64,000 bases of DNA, taken from the NCBI GenBank assembly GCA_036898135.1, contig CM072525.1:24708887-24772886 (forward strand). The letters are read 5' to 3'. Below the pieces are notes generated by a model that had not been told where the DNA came from, ran no database searches, and worked only from the letters and a program-made list of their open reading frames with translations. Below, piece by piece: positions 10,068 through 24,400 of this stretch. The DNA comes from Oncomelania hupensis. Taxonomy: Eukaryota; Mollusca; Gastropoda; Littorinimorpha; Pomatiopsidae. The number at the start of each line of letters is the position of its first letter. The first letter of the stretch is position 1. Made by a program: the position numbers and the translations under genes.

Positions 10068-13000
10068 TATATATATATATATATAAAATTATTTGGGATT
10101 ACATTTCCTTTTTTTTAATTTTTTTTTCTTTTTATTTTACAAAAAATATATACACCCTGGCAGATATGGGTTGGTGGTGACCATACGGAACAGACCATTG
10201 TTGTGGAAGATGGTTAATGAGCAAAGGAACATGAGAAGAGATTAGTTTTTAGGTTCTCTTTAAAGAAGGAGATTGAGGGTTTGCTGCGGAGAGAAAGTTT
10301 GAGTTGATTCCAAGCAGACGGTCCAAAGGCAGAAAAAGCGGGATCCAGCAGTAACAAGTTTGGTTGGAGGGGCTCGAAGAGTCAGAGGATTAGAAACTGA
10401 GCGGACGTTGCGTGATGGTGTATACAGATGCCCATGTATACTATGATGAAAAGAGCCACTCACTCTATACCTGATCGGTCGCCAAGTATTCAGGATGCAG
10501 AAGCCGCTATTCCAGCGTGTTGAACGGAATCATGTGTCTACTTGTCTAAATGTTATTAATACAGTGGAAGCTGCAACTAGTGTGGGATTATTAGTGACCG
10601 GAATTGGTATACCAGTTAGTATCGTCTTAGATGTTGCTGTTGCTAGGTGTAATTAATACTAAAGTATCTAAGAAAGTAGAAAAACATGATGGCATTTCTA
10701 GCCTGGCGATAGCTAAACGTACAAGCATGAACTTAATAATTTCGAAAGCTCTCAAAGACTCACAGATTAATGACCAAGAGTTTGTCATTATCCAGCGCGA
10801 TTTTGAGGAATACAAAAAGTTGAAGCATGATTTACAATCTAAATCCAAATCTGTACCGAGTAACTTTGGATAAATTTTTTAAAAAAATATTGGAAGAAGG
10901 GAAACTATTAGGATGGAAAGAGCAACTAGATGCCATGAAGAAAATGCTCGGTGTTTCATAATAAATACAGTTAACTTTTACTCTGTTCCCGGTGTTGCTG
11001 GTCCTCCACCTTAATCACTGTCTCTAATTTATAGTGGCCTAGAGCAGGGATGGGCAAACTACTTTTGAAAAGTAGTCCGCTACACTATTATTATTATTAT
11101 GGCTATTGACGCCTAATCTAAACAAAGCCCTAGGCGTTTACAAAGTCAAAAATTTACAACTAATCAAAAAGAAAACATACAAAACTAGAAAAGAAAATAA
11201 TTTTTTCACTAATAACCACCTTCTGCAAAACACAGACACACACACACACACACTTACGCACACATAATCACTTCTATAATAAAGAAAACAAAAAATCAAT
11301 TAAATTAGTCACTGCGAGAAGCTAAGCACACCAAACATACTCAAAGACAATCAAAATTAAAGACTATGATGGAAATAAGTAAGTTTTGAGATGTTTTTTG
11401 AAGGTTGGCAGGGAGGGTGAATGACGGATGAAGTGGGGGAGCTGGTTCCAGGTAACAGGGGCTTGATAAGAGAAAGACCTTTGCCCAAAAGTTTTTGTCC
11501 TGACAGTGGGGATCGTAAAGATACGAGAGTCTGCAGAAGAGCGAAGCTGACGGGATGGGGTGTAGAGATGGAGTAGGTCAGATATATATTGTGGGCCAGA
11601 AGCATCAAGGGACTTATAGCAGAGTGTGGCAGTCTTGTGAGAAATTCTCTGTTGAACAGGAAGCCAGTGGAGAGAGTGTAGGAGAGGGGAGATGTGGTCA
11701 AATTTAGAAGAGCGAAAGACAAGCCTAGCAGCATGGTTCTGGACCCTTTGGAGCTTAGAAATAAGATAGTTAGGGCAGCCTGAAAGAATAGCATTGCAGT
11801 AATCTAAACGAGACAGTACGAAGGCACAGAGAAGATTCTTAGTTGAGTCTTCAGTAAGTAAATGACACTACAGTTACATTAGTCTAAAAAAGTAGTTCGC
11901 TACTTTACAATTACAGTTTGAAGGAATGCAGTTCGCTACTTTTACGCTACTTTAAAAAAAGTAGCTAACTACTTTTCAAACTACTTATTTTTTTAACTGT
12001 AATCACAACTGGGACTGCTAATTACTTTTTAAATGTAAGTAAAATTTAAAAATAAAGGCAAGAAAAAAACACAAATAAAGACATATTTTTAATGATATAT
12101 GCTCTTCATCAGATTACAAAACAAAACAAAAAGATACAAAATATATTACAAAATTTTTTATTGATAACATTGCAAGTCAAGATCATTATATAGGAGCACA
12201 CTTAATACATTATGTATGGTATAAATATACCATTTGCAAAATACAAAAAAATATTATTAATAACAAATTAATAATAAAAGTCAAAAATAGAAGAAAAAAA
12301 GTTATATGTACTCTGTTATGTCTGATACAAAACATAAATACAGCCATAAGGTTGTACAGGCAGTTGAGAATATTTGTGCGTTCTGTGCTTGATTTGCCCG
12401 AACAAAGACTGAGATGATTGACGCGCGCTTTTGAAAGTCACGTGGCTGGCTTTTGCTTTCAGCCTATCACAATCATGCTTCCGTTTGCTGAGCGAGCGAT
12501 CAATCTCGCGCGAGACAGCACTCGCTTCGGCTTGACTGAAAGTGCAAATCACACGGCAAGGAAAGTAGCGTAGCGAAAAACACATTTTCGCTACTTCGCT
12601 ACTGACAAATTAGTAGTTCGCTGCTTTACAACTACTTTTTTACAATATGTAGTTTGGATCGCTACAAACTACTCCAAATAGTAGCGAAGCTACAAAATGT
12701 AATCGCTACTCTCGCTACTTGCCCATCCTTGGCCTAGAGCGTATGCAAACTCTTTAGTAACCCTTACTTATTTTGTGTCATTGGCGAATAATGTTTTTTG
12801 TTTGTCACTGCTGTGCTGATTACATGGTTTTTAGACTGTATAGTTGTGTTAGGGTATGGTTTAATTTCTTTTCCGTCTAAGGCTTCAAGGTAGTTTTTGT
12901 GTCTGATATATTTGGTTTTGAATACCTTTTGCTCTTGAGCTTTCACCTGATTTGTTTTTAATACTGTACTGCTTAGATCTCGTATTCTTCTATTAATTTC

Positions 13001-16000
13001 CCGTTCATTTCATCTTTCATCAAACCTAATTTCTTTTGATTTGTTTTGCTGAACAAAGGGTATCAAGATAGTCACTAGTATCGAAATGTTCTAATTCTGT
13101 TTCTAGTTCTTTATAAATGTCTTCAGTAGGATGTATAATTTTAAAGAGTCTGTGTCTGTGTATAAAACTCCAGCTTCTGGGTATTTAGGTTTAAAGTAAT
13201 CTTAATAAAATTCGAACACTGGTCACTTAGAAAGGTCTAAGAGGGTCATCCCCATAAACACCAGTTTGTCTAAATTAACTTTGGTTGTTTTTATGGTTAC
13301 AGCATACAGTGAGTCATGAAACTCTATGTAACCGAGATATTGAGGTTTAGATGTTAACTTAATTGCCTGATTAGGTGTTGTAATTAGCCTAACATCTTTT
13401 CGCTTGTAAGGGTTCTCTATAGTTTTACTAAAACAGCTGTTATTGAGCAACTTAAAGAAATCTTTTTCAAACGTAGACTGTGCTTGTTTTCTAAGTTCTG
13501 TATTTTTATTACTCTACCCAGCCAAGACCTTTGTTTGAAATGTAAAAGCTTGTGAATCGCCGTGACCTTTAACCTGTGTCTGATCTAGAACTGAAGGTTT
13601 TTGTAGTGGCAGACATAATTTGATTTATTGAAGAGATTGGGAATAAGTTTAAGTTGTTTGTCTGTTCCTTGTTTTCTTTCCGGTGCTAATGGGTAATCAT
13701 TATGAAGATCGTGTAAGGATTCAGGATATTCAAGATCAACTTTGACAATAAACCCTATTGGGTGATCTTTAGGGTGTTTTAAAAGATATTGTAAACATAA
13801 TGGATTTGCAGGGTTTGGATTAACAAGTAATTTGAAATCTGAAACCGGTAAAGGTTCACTCATTGCCCAACCATATAAATCTAAGTACATTATGTTATAA
13901 ACAGTTATTAGATTTCTGTGTAGGGTCATAGTGGTTCAAGTATTTATTATTGGCTTTACAATAATTATGCGCTGCCACGCTTATACCCCTTCGAATGCCT
14001 GACTCGATCAATGTCATCATTACTTGGTCAGCTATAAGATCAATTTTCGAATCACTAAGTTTTAGGAATGCGTCCCAACTCATTCCTGGTGAAGAAATAT
14101 AATGAGAGGGCTCGAGGGAATAATGTTGCAAACTCGATTCTCTGTAATTTTCAAACACATCCGCCAACAAACAAACGTCAGCCTTTAAATATATGTCGTG
14201 GTAGTCATCCATGGTTTACAGCTTAGTGCATTCTAAACATTCTGAGCGTGTTGGTAATCGGAATCGCTAATACATGTTTTACTGAGTGAGGAATAAAAGT
14301 TTTCTTTAGGAGGCAGGTCAAGTTCGTCAAACACTTCCCAAGAGTCCATGTACTCATAAGGATACACACCTTCGGCTTCCTAATTAGTGTAACGTCTGGA
14401 AAATATTTACTATGAATAGGATAGCTTAGTAAGTTCTTAGCTAGTGTTTCTAAACTGGAAGACAAGTGTTGAAAGCTGTCATAAAACTTTAATTTATTCA
14501 TTTTGAAAGTTTTATAGTTTTCTTCTGTCTCAGCAATACATATATAAAAATGAGCATGTCATATGAACAGACTATTGTGAATCTCGCCTACCACAGTGGT
14601 ATTTTACTTGTACTGAATACAACATATTCAATGATCGCAAAATCTCTGTTTAAAATGAAATCCATTGAATTGGTGAAAATGGATCTCGCAGACACTGGTA
14701 AGCTTGTTGGAATTTCAACATTACCTAACAAAAGAGTTAAGAAAAAAATACTTTCACCAGACCTCCACATCTAATTTTTTATCTAATATTCTGTTCAGTT
14801 AAAGCCTGGTTTGCTGGTTGACTGTTAAAAAAAACGTAATATTATCAGTAAATATTATATTTTTTAATGTTTCAAATATAACACAAAATTCTCAAAATCA
14901 TTGCAAATTACCCGGTAATATAAGAAACAAAAATGACTGTAATACAAAAAAGGAGTTTATTTCATGAGATGAGAAAAATGAAAACTAGATGAATGAAGGG
15001 CCTAATTCAAGACAGGATTTAAGACAATTTATAATACCATATATTTTAACAGAAATAGGGTGAATAAAAAGAGTGAAGAAAGAGAGTTAAGATACTTAAA
15101 AAGCGTATTATTTAGGAAAAAAGGGGTGAATAAATATAATGGCATATTCAGCTGTCAAAGTTATCTCCAAATGGCTGTCTTATTTTGCCGTTTAGTGGAC
15201 AACTAAATTGGGTTGTAGCAATATGCAGCGATACATAATTATTAGTAGTCATATAGTATCGCATAATGTAATAAGGCCACCCCTCCTGTCCCCCCCCCCT
15301 CCCCATTCCCCTCTCATGAAGACAATAATCCGCCCCAACATTGCTATGCATTTGAGTGAAAAACCTGGCGATTGGCAGATGGATTGACCGACATTTGGCT
15401 CGTTCTGATTCCCGTCTATTTTATATATTTTATATTATCTGAAAATACCAAAATAAATTAAACTAGAAGGCATTCTATTTCGTCTTTCACTTCTTTTTTT
15501 GTTCTATTTTATATATGACTATTCGCGTCTGTGCTATAATGAAAAAAATTCAACAGATTACATATGACGACAAAAAGATCTGTTTTTTAAAGTTGCCGCC
15601 ATGTCACACCCTTTTAAAATACATGTATGTAGAATACACTAGATTAATACAAAATAATGGGCATCCGAGTATGCGATTGTTGTTATGGGTAGTACTACAT
15701 GAAAGACTGCAACAGGGCTCTTAACTTTTTTTTTTCAATGCCATGAGTCCTAGTTAGCTGCAGTTCTTATAAAAGCACTCCAAAATGCCTGAGGACCTCA
15801 TACAATATTAGAAAGAGTTGTTGGGTAGAACATTAACTGACATTTCCTAAACATACATGTGTATAGTAAACATAGTTCTGTGTAATTTCAGGAATGCTGC
15901 TACAGTGAAACTATGCACAATCGGAATGGATACTATTACGATCTGATCATTGAAAAACCGCATGCAGGCTCGGCTCTTGCTAACAATCCCCTCGATGCGG

Positions 16001-18325
16001 AACTGTACAACTACTACATCAGTGATGACAAGGCTGGATATGAAGCTTGTTGTGGAGCACAATCATCTTTGTCGTGCGATAAATACTACGAGCTGCGTCC
16101 CATGGGCTCTTGTATCAATATTGCAGAGTTTAGGTCTGGTAAGTAGGAATACTTTATCCTGAAAAATATTTCCAAACTGTATTACCTCACAGGCTGGGAA
16201 GTCTCGTATTTTGTAGGCATCAATTACATAGTATAGGCCTACTACATACGTATATAGGAGGCCTACGAGTTTCGACTTCAGAGCTTGTGATTACCTAGCC
16301 AATTGGTCGCGATATATTCTTTCCATGCGGTCATATTATCTCTTGGGAGAATATGTTAGATTACCTAAGGTCAGCTATACGACATTAGTTTATACGCTTA
16401 ATTGCATCATTAGTCGCCGGTTTATTATGCTGAAGGTCGCGGGTTCGATTCCCGCAAGGGGCGAACTTACGTGACTTAGGTACGAAAATATTCGGGTCAC
16501 CGATGGTTTTCTTCAGGTACTCCGGTTTCCTTCCTCCCTTTAATAATGGCATTAGATGGAGTCAATCTAAAATTTTAAAAAATACAAATTCGGTTTACTT
16601 TCCGCCCTCTATTCTCGATCTCCCTGCCTTTAGTTTACACCACATATTTGAGTGATAGATTTGTGTTTATTGTGAGTGTGAGGTGGGGTGAAATGTGTGA
16701 GCGTGTATGTTCGTACAGATCGCCGCGCTTTGAACCTGGTTGGTGATTTGTGGAAAATCGCGTATATAGCATCCAGTATTATTATCAAGTATATTCAATA
16801 ACTATTTCCTCCTGTGACTATGCTTACCTCTAACTTGTCTAATCTAATATTAATTCGAAATAGAGGAATTAAATGGTTGTAATTGCTTGTTTTTTTTTAT
16901 AATTGTAGCTGGCCTCTGCTGTGATCCCTACATTGAGACATTTGACGGTGAAGGTTTCCCTTTCAATGGCTGGGGGGAGTTCATCTTATACATCATGACG
17001 ACCAAAGATGTAACATCAACCTTGCAGGCCCGCACTGACCTTGCCGAGACGGAGAGCGGCCGTCTGAGCAACGCGACAGTTTTCTCTGCCTTTGGTGTGG
17101 AAGAAGGCCGAGCCAACGTCTTTGTCCAACTGGATCCTAACACTAGGAATGGTAAAATCAAATTTCAGATCCATACGTATCTGCCTAGGATAAGTAAATC
17201 CTACACTCACGATTATCACACTGTGGATGTAGTAAAGGGCGCCTTTTAAATTGTTTCCGACCTTTGACTGAGTACATGTATGTATAGTGTGATAAAAGAT
17301 AGTTAAACTGAGTTGGTCGATACAATTCACTATAATAAGCAACAATTTACTCTTGATCCTATCCTATCATATCCTATCCTATCCTATCCTATCCCATCTT
17401 ATCCTATCTATCCCGTAACTCGAAAGTCGTTGGGACACCACAGATGATCGTTTAACCAGCGTACTCCATCTTTTTGTGTCCTCAGCAACCCTCATGGCTT
17501 CGCTCAGTGTCAAGCCAGTCCATTCTCGAGTGTTGTCCTCGCGCCTCTTTTTCTGTCTCCCTCTTTTTCTGCCTCCCTCTTTTTCTGCCTCCTTGAACCG
17601 TGCCTTGCAGGATGGTCTTTGCAAGGCCTGATGCTCTGGTAACGTGGCCATACCATCGGAGTTTCCGTTTCTTCACCACTGTGAGCATGTTATCGTGTTG
17701 TCCAATGGCTTGTGTGATGGTCTATCGGACTTTGTCGTTGGCAATATGCTGGGTATAGGAAATGCCCAGAAGTCTTCTGTAGCACCTCATCTACATGCTT
17801 TGTATTCTTCGTTGTAGGTCTGCTGTGAGAGTCCATGTTTCGCAAGTGTATAGGAAGATGGAGATGACAAGGGAGCGCAGCATATCTTGTCTGCTGAATT
17901 CAGCTAGCAAATAATTTGCACTGTAAAGCTTGTTTACTTGCCAATGTTATTAATTTTGAAACGCCCACTATCATGCTGATTTGTATGTGTGTTTTACTTG
18001 TCACAGCGCTTATTGTTTATGGCAATGGAGAAGACTTTTCAAGAAGATTCCAGAGCAATCCAAATTTCCTGGTCAACACTGAGGACTACACACTTCAGAG
18101 AAGAAATAACAGTCTGCACGTGTTATTGCCAACAGGTGAGAACTGACAAATAACACGAACATGTTTGTTTAAAAAACAACTGATTAATAATAAATATAAA
18201 AATAATAATAAAACTTCACCAAAAAACAAACACTTTGGAGGTTTGAACTAAATATTGAGAAGAAAAAACAACAGTATGTTGGTACTTTGAATGTATTGTA
18301 CAACATGAACGCTATTATGAGGACT

Positions 18326-18409
<84 letters not shown>

Positions 18410-21400
18410 TCTATCTATCTATCTATATATCTATCTGTCTATCTATCTATCTAAGTCACATTTTCTCTAATATAATATAGCAAGAGTCGTGTGTTGTTTT
18501 CTAATCAATATATAATAGCAATTAGAGTCATGTGTTGTTTTCTAATCAATAATATATATATACAATTGGTTCGGTGTGTGTTCATTGCCCGGTGCTCAAA
18601 TGATGTTGAAAGCACCTTCATGAACCAAATGACATGTGGTGTGACGATCAAAATTAATAGTAAAATACTTGTACTTTTTTAATTTTTAAGAGAGTTCTAG
18701 TCACCGTGCATAATAATTGGTACATTTTTTTATGTTTCGTACATCGAAATTTTAAACAAACAAGGGGTGTAAAATATATTTCATAGTTCCCTCATATTCC
18801 TGTGACAGGTATTTCTCTAGAATTTTTAATCAGACTGAAGTCGCTGGCGATCTCTATGACAATACCAAACACCTACCGAAACCAGACTCGTGGTCTGATG
18901 GGCAACTTTAATGGCATCAAGGGAGACGATTTTGTTCTGCCCAACGGAACAAGCGCTGGAACCACCCTAACTGAGAGACAGATCTTTGAGAAATATTGCC
19001 CTGCATGTAAGTAATCGTTTAACGTTTATATCTGCTGTTCACAAACATGAGAATAAATTAAATGCGTTATTTTTTTCTGGATGATTGAGGACTTCCAGTG
19101 CAGCATAGCACACGATAACTGCAACTCATTCCTTTCATTTTTTATGTGCACTTTTTAGGGGCAGTGACGGCTAACAACTCTGTGATGCGGTACGCACCAG
19201 GAGAAAGCGTCAGCACATTCTCCCACCCTGACTTTGTGCCCATCTTCTTTGATGAACAGCCTGCAGAGGTACAGAGGAAGGCAAGAGCTTTCTGCGGGGA
19301 CAATATGGCTTGTCTCTACGATTACGTGGCCACCAACAGCACGCATGTTGCACAGGACAGCAAAGTCATGAAGGAGGCACTGGATACAAATAACCGTCTT
19401 CTCGGTAAACACTTATTAAAGATGCAAATCAAACAAGACATTCTGCTTAAATTCTGTTTATCCAACCTTTTCTTTAGGCAATGCACGTTTTCATTATTTC
19501 TTTCTTTGAACTTTAAAGTCTGAAAATGTCATTATAGCTCTGAACTATCAGTTCAATTAAAACATTTATACACACACTTGTCAACTCCAGAAGAAAATTA
19601 ATCTGAAATCTCACTTTTATTAATGTACAGGCCAAGAGGGTGGTGTGGGATGGGGTGGAAACTACTAAATCTACTTGAACTTTTTAAACTGGAAACGGAT
19701 TTTTCACGTTACCAAAAAGAAGAAGAAGAAGAACCACTTTCCCCTAAATAAACGGAGAAGACCTTTCATACAATTAATAATAACCTTAATATATACTTTG
19801 TGAATACAGCTGAACTGGTATTCTATTTGCGCCCTTTCTTTGTCCCTGCTCTCGAGAATGCATGCCTGTTAACCAGACCTAACATTTAATGCACAGAAAA
19901 TTCCATGCCGCAAATCACAGCACCGAAAAAGCTTCATGTGACCTCAGGCGTTGTGGCGACCTTCACCTTGAACGCCAGTGATCCGGATGGAGACGCTGTG
20001 ACCTTTCACACAGAAGACACTGCGTTGGGAGCTGTGCAAGTGAACGCAGCCACGGGAACTGTCCGGTACTCCCCCAGCATCAACACAGCAGTCAGGCTGA
20101 GGTAAATTTATGGTTTACAGTTGTCACACATGAGGAGTTCCCCGCAATAGGGTCCAAAATATACTCGGTCTCTTTTTCCTTTAGTTGATACGTATGTGCA
20201 CTTTCCTGTGCCAGCACAGAAGCAAGTGTTAAATACATATTAAGTTACTGAATTTAAACTGCGATTTCGTGGGTACGTCTCACGTCAAGGTATAGCCAAT
20301 AATATATCTATGGAAAACTAGACTAGCATCTATGGAATTACCTTTGTAAAATAATTATTTGCGATATTTTTCTGGTTGTTTTTTTTACGACTTGCAGCTA
20401 AATAATCTTTATATAGAAGCATATTTTCTACATGATCATTTACCAAAAATGTAAAATTTCTCTAAATAATATATTTTCTCCATAAATAACTTATTATTTA
20501 CCTAAACAATGCATTGTTTACGTAAATAAATCATGATATAGGTAAATTAAGACATTGTTGCTAAATAAAAGAATTATTTAGCGGATTGTGTTAAATAATA
20601 TATTATTTAGAAATTTTTCTAAATAATGATTTGTTTACCTATATAATGCATTATTTAGCAGAATTTGCATATTTAAAAAATATGGCCAAATAATGCATTA
20701 TTTATGTAAACAATTAATTGTTTAGGGACTGCAGTTTCCATTATTTAGAGAATTCCAGGATTCGCTTCAAAACTTGGTTTTTATAATTTTACTGCTTTGT
20801 AAAATTAAATGCAAGGTCTTTCCATAGATTGTGTAACCAAAATGTTTGTTAATTATTTATTTTTGAACATAAATCATTCCACAAATTCGAAAATAAAACG
20901 TTTGTAACCTCCTGAACACAAACGAAAGGCCAAGGTCAGCGTTGTGGGGGAGTGTTCGGTTTTTTTAGTATCTTTGAAAGCATGATGATTGATCTCAGCA
21001 CACATAGGCTTGTATGCTAGCTACAAAATTAATGTTAATGCAAAGTGACGATTCAAGGCTACGCTCAGCATACGAGGTGGAGGTTATTGATTATGCCTAA
21101 ACTGCTGAGGGTTTTGCAGCTATTTGAAGACAATTTTTGTTTTCTCGGCGCAGCGAAGACGTTTGAAGGTTTCAAGTTTATGCAGCCGTTAAACCACAAA
21201 TTTAGCCCAATGGCCAATAGAAGAAGTGATCGCTTTGTCTCCCTTGATCAAAATGAAGAAGTTCAGTTTTGGTTTCGTGACCAGTGTTTGTTTCGTTTAT
21301 TTAAGAGCCTGTGTTTGTGGGTGTGGGTGTGTGTGTGATGTGTGTGTGTGTGGCGTGCGTGTGTGTGTGTGTGTGAAATGTTTAACATTATAATGGGAGT

Positions 21401-24400
21401 ACCCAATGTGAAACAATAGTATAAGAACAAATATACACAGCTCCAGGGAGAAAGAATAAAAAGTAATGAAATACAACTCAAGGCTGCCGAGCCCAAATTA
21501 ATAATACACAGGCGAGTGATGTAAGTCTAGCAGAAGCCACTACTTTTTGGTACTATTGCACACACATGTCTGAATCAAATATTCACAAACAATTAGGTTT
21601 TTGTATGGCCGTTTCAATAATCTCTCCGCAACGTTAAGCTAATAGAAAAGGTTATTTATCTATGAATATGGGTGAGCAGTGTGTTACGTTGAAACGCGAA
21701 TGGTAGTACGTCGGAAACGTGCACGATAGATCTAATCGTTTCGTTTTGCAAAGTATTCAATAATGGAGTTTATTTACCTTTGATTTGAGTTTGCATTGTT
21801 GTTAGGAGAGGCTTTGTATAACGTTGATAATTTTCGTTAGTCGATATTGTTGTAGAATTCTCTGGATCCGCTTGTTTACTATCGATCGAAGTTTCGGGAT
21901 AATTATCGAAGTATGAAGTCGTTCCCGGAAGCAGAAGAAATATGTATTGACGTAAGTCAGTGATGACGAAGTTAGAAGCGATTGGTTAAATTGCGTCAAA
22001 CGAGATTGATCCAGGTTATTCGGGAGTATCAAGAGACTATTTAAGTGCCGCGCTGTTTCAAAAATGTGAGTGTTGTTGTTGAAAGTGATTTGGAAAGTAA
22101 AATTTGGAAGTTGTTGAGTTGAGTTGAGAATTGTATGCAGTTGTTGATGTATGCTGAATAAAAGTGGAAAACTTCATACGTCGACTTCGTGACTTGTATG
22201 CTGCTTGAGCGGGCTGCGTGGATAAACGAATCTGAGTTACACAACTATCAGGAATTCAAGCATCGGGGCTGAATCAGATACTGATAGGAAAACACCAACA
22301 TCAAACGGAGTGTAACATTTTGGGGGTCAAGCCGCGATTCACGCCATAGCCAAGGGTTCAACTGCTACAACAAGCGAGTCAACGTTACGAGAGGCAGTCA
22401 TCGAGGGTAGCCGCCAACAAGTTGCGTCGAGAGGGGCCAACATACTGGGACTACATCCGATAGGTTCGGGTTGACTGCAAGGGCGTGTAGTCGCTGAAGA
22501 GTTGCTTCGTGAGCGAACAACAGATCGGGACTACGTGGCTGCCGTAAGACTACGTCGAGAGACAGTCTCGGAGCTACATCGCCAGTATTAGAGAGAGCGA
22601 CGCGCGGACGTCGAGTCTACTTCAGCACAGGAGCGTATACATCAACACCAGCGTGGTGCAGCGTCGCATACGACGAGGACAGCGGGGCCTGCGTCAGCGA
22701 AGGCGACTAGTGGCAAGCATCAGCGCTACTGCAGAAAGCGTGCTGTTCTAGAACAGTCTAGAAGGGTGCAGCACAGTCAAGAACTCTCTAGAAATGAACT
22801 TTCCAGAAAAGCATCAAGATGGCTGACTTCTGGCAGTGCACTGAATCTGAAAGGCAAACAGCTGACGGAGTACGTCAAGTCCCAGGAGGGAATACAAGAA
22901 CGAGAATTAGAAGAACAACGTCGCCGAGAAGAAAGAGAATTAGAAGAGCGGCGTCAAGAAAGAGAAGAGCAGCGACAAGAAAAAGACAGAGAATTCGAGC
23001 TGAAGCGTCTTGAGTTCCAGCTAGAAATGACGCGCATCCAGCAACAGCAGAATGCGCCACAAGTTATCAGTGACAACGAAGCTCCAAAATTGCCAGCGTT
23101 CGTCGACGGGAAGGACCAGATCGACAGTTATTTGGCGAGATTTGAAAGGTTTGCCAAAAGCTCTAACTGGCAACCTCAAGACTGGGCGATTCGACTAAGT
23201 GCACTTCTGACGGGGCAAGCACTCGACGTCTACACCAGATTGTCGGACGATGACGCTAAAGACTACGACGTCTTGAAAGAGGCCCTATTGCAGTGCTACA
23301 AATTTACAGAGAAGGGCTACCGTAAACGCTTCCGTGAATGCCGGCCTAAGTCAGACGAGACGCCAAAGCAGTTTGTGGAGCGCCTGTCGTCATATCTACA
23401 CAAGTGGGTGGAGTTATCAGGCGAAAGGAAGTCTTACGACAGTCTCCATGACCTGATCGTGAAGGAACAATTTCTCAATGCCTGTCACAAGGACCTAGCG
23501 ACCCACTTAGAAGAACAAAAGCTGCAGACGCTTAAAGATGTGACTGAGGCTGCTGAAAGATATCTCATCGCTCATGGGAAGACCCTGGGACCACCCAGCG
23601 CGACGAAACATTTTCAGAAGACTGGAAACCATGTGAACCCGATACAGGGGAGCCAGACGAACCAGAAACAGACGGACTCCACGCCTCCTCCCAGGGAAGG
23701 GCATTCAAGAGGCTGTTTCACCTGCAACGCTACAGACCACAGAGCGGCTAACTGTCCTCAAAACAAAAGTAGCGGACAGCGGGGCAGTACGGACAATGCA
23801 GCGGTGGGCAACCGACAGAGACGTTTCTCCAATCAACGGCAAAACAGCAGATCTGACCATCAAGTGTGCGGCGGGAGCGTCATTCTTCCGAGTGAGACCA
23901 AGCGCACAGCTACTCCTGCGGACGTGCAAGAGTGCATGACCGATGGCCAACTTCTCCTTGCCAACGGAAAATCCATCCCCGTCGTTGCCAGCGCAGCTGT
24001 GACCGTCCAGAACATGCCTGTTTCAAAGGGACGCGTCGGAAATCATGAAGTGACTGTCCTAAGAAACTCTGGCTGTAGTGGGGTCATCGTCAAAGAAGAC
24101 CTAATCGCTAAAGAACAGTTCACTGGCGATTCAAAATGGACACTCATGGCCGACAGCAAATGTGTGAAAGCGCCAGTTGCAAAGATTCAAGTCAGCACCC
24201 CTTTCTACATAGGCGAAGTCGAAGCGGTTTGCCTGAAGAAGCCGCTGTATGATTTGATGATCGGGAACATCGATGGCGCGAGACGACCCGACGACCCCGA
24301 TCCAGAGTGGAGTCCTGCCTCAACCCAACACGTCGAAGTTGTGGAGGAGGATCCATTGCCGTTTCCCGATGGAGACCTTACAGAGCTTCTACGGGATAAT

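Larger units (their letters stand above)
10971..14501 (-). pseudogene. Family B DNA polymerase (Polinton/adintovirus type), broken and interrupted
   Basis: Minus-strand blocks in order: exonuclease-region similarity 14501-14223; 14212-13895 with YLKADV and SSPGMSWD; 13929-13585 with DLYGWAMS and [11 protein letters not shown]; 13450-13223 with MLNNS and KTKV; the catalytic YTDTDS motif near 13150-13190; and the C-terminal part 12946-12764 with SKNH. The blocks lie in different frames with stops, so it is a pseudogene. The last codons resume on the far side of the hAT-like insertion (11036 to 10971). The polymerase N-terminal part is missing. Known family role: replication of the self-synthesising transposon by protein priming. 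Confidence 0.85.
10514..14774. mobile_element. Decayed Polinton/Maverick-like element
   Basis: Consists of a plus-strand small gene remnant (10514-10961), a convergent family-B DNA polymerase pseudogene (14501 to 10971, minus) and a plus-strand small ORF (14550-14774). The polymerase has the protein-primed Polinton type of motifs. No terminal inverted repeats, retroviral-type integrase, capsid or packaging ATPase were recognised, so only a rearranged part survives inside intron 1. A hAT-like element (11045-12731) interrupts it. Confidence 0.75.

Noticed and set aside
17152..17249. Continuation of the VWD exon to the stop at 17249
   Set aside because: Ending at 17151 with donor GTAAAA gives the conserved VWD continuation in exon 4 with correct phase; the read-through residues do not fit the domain.
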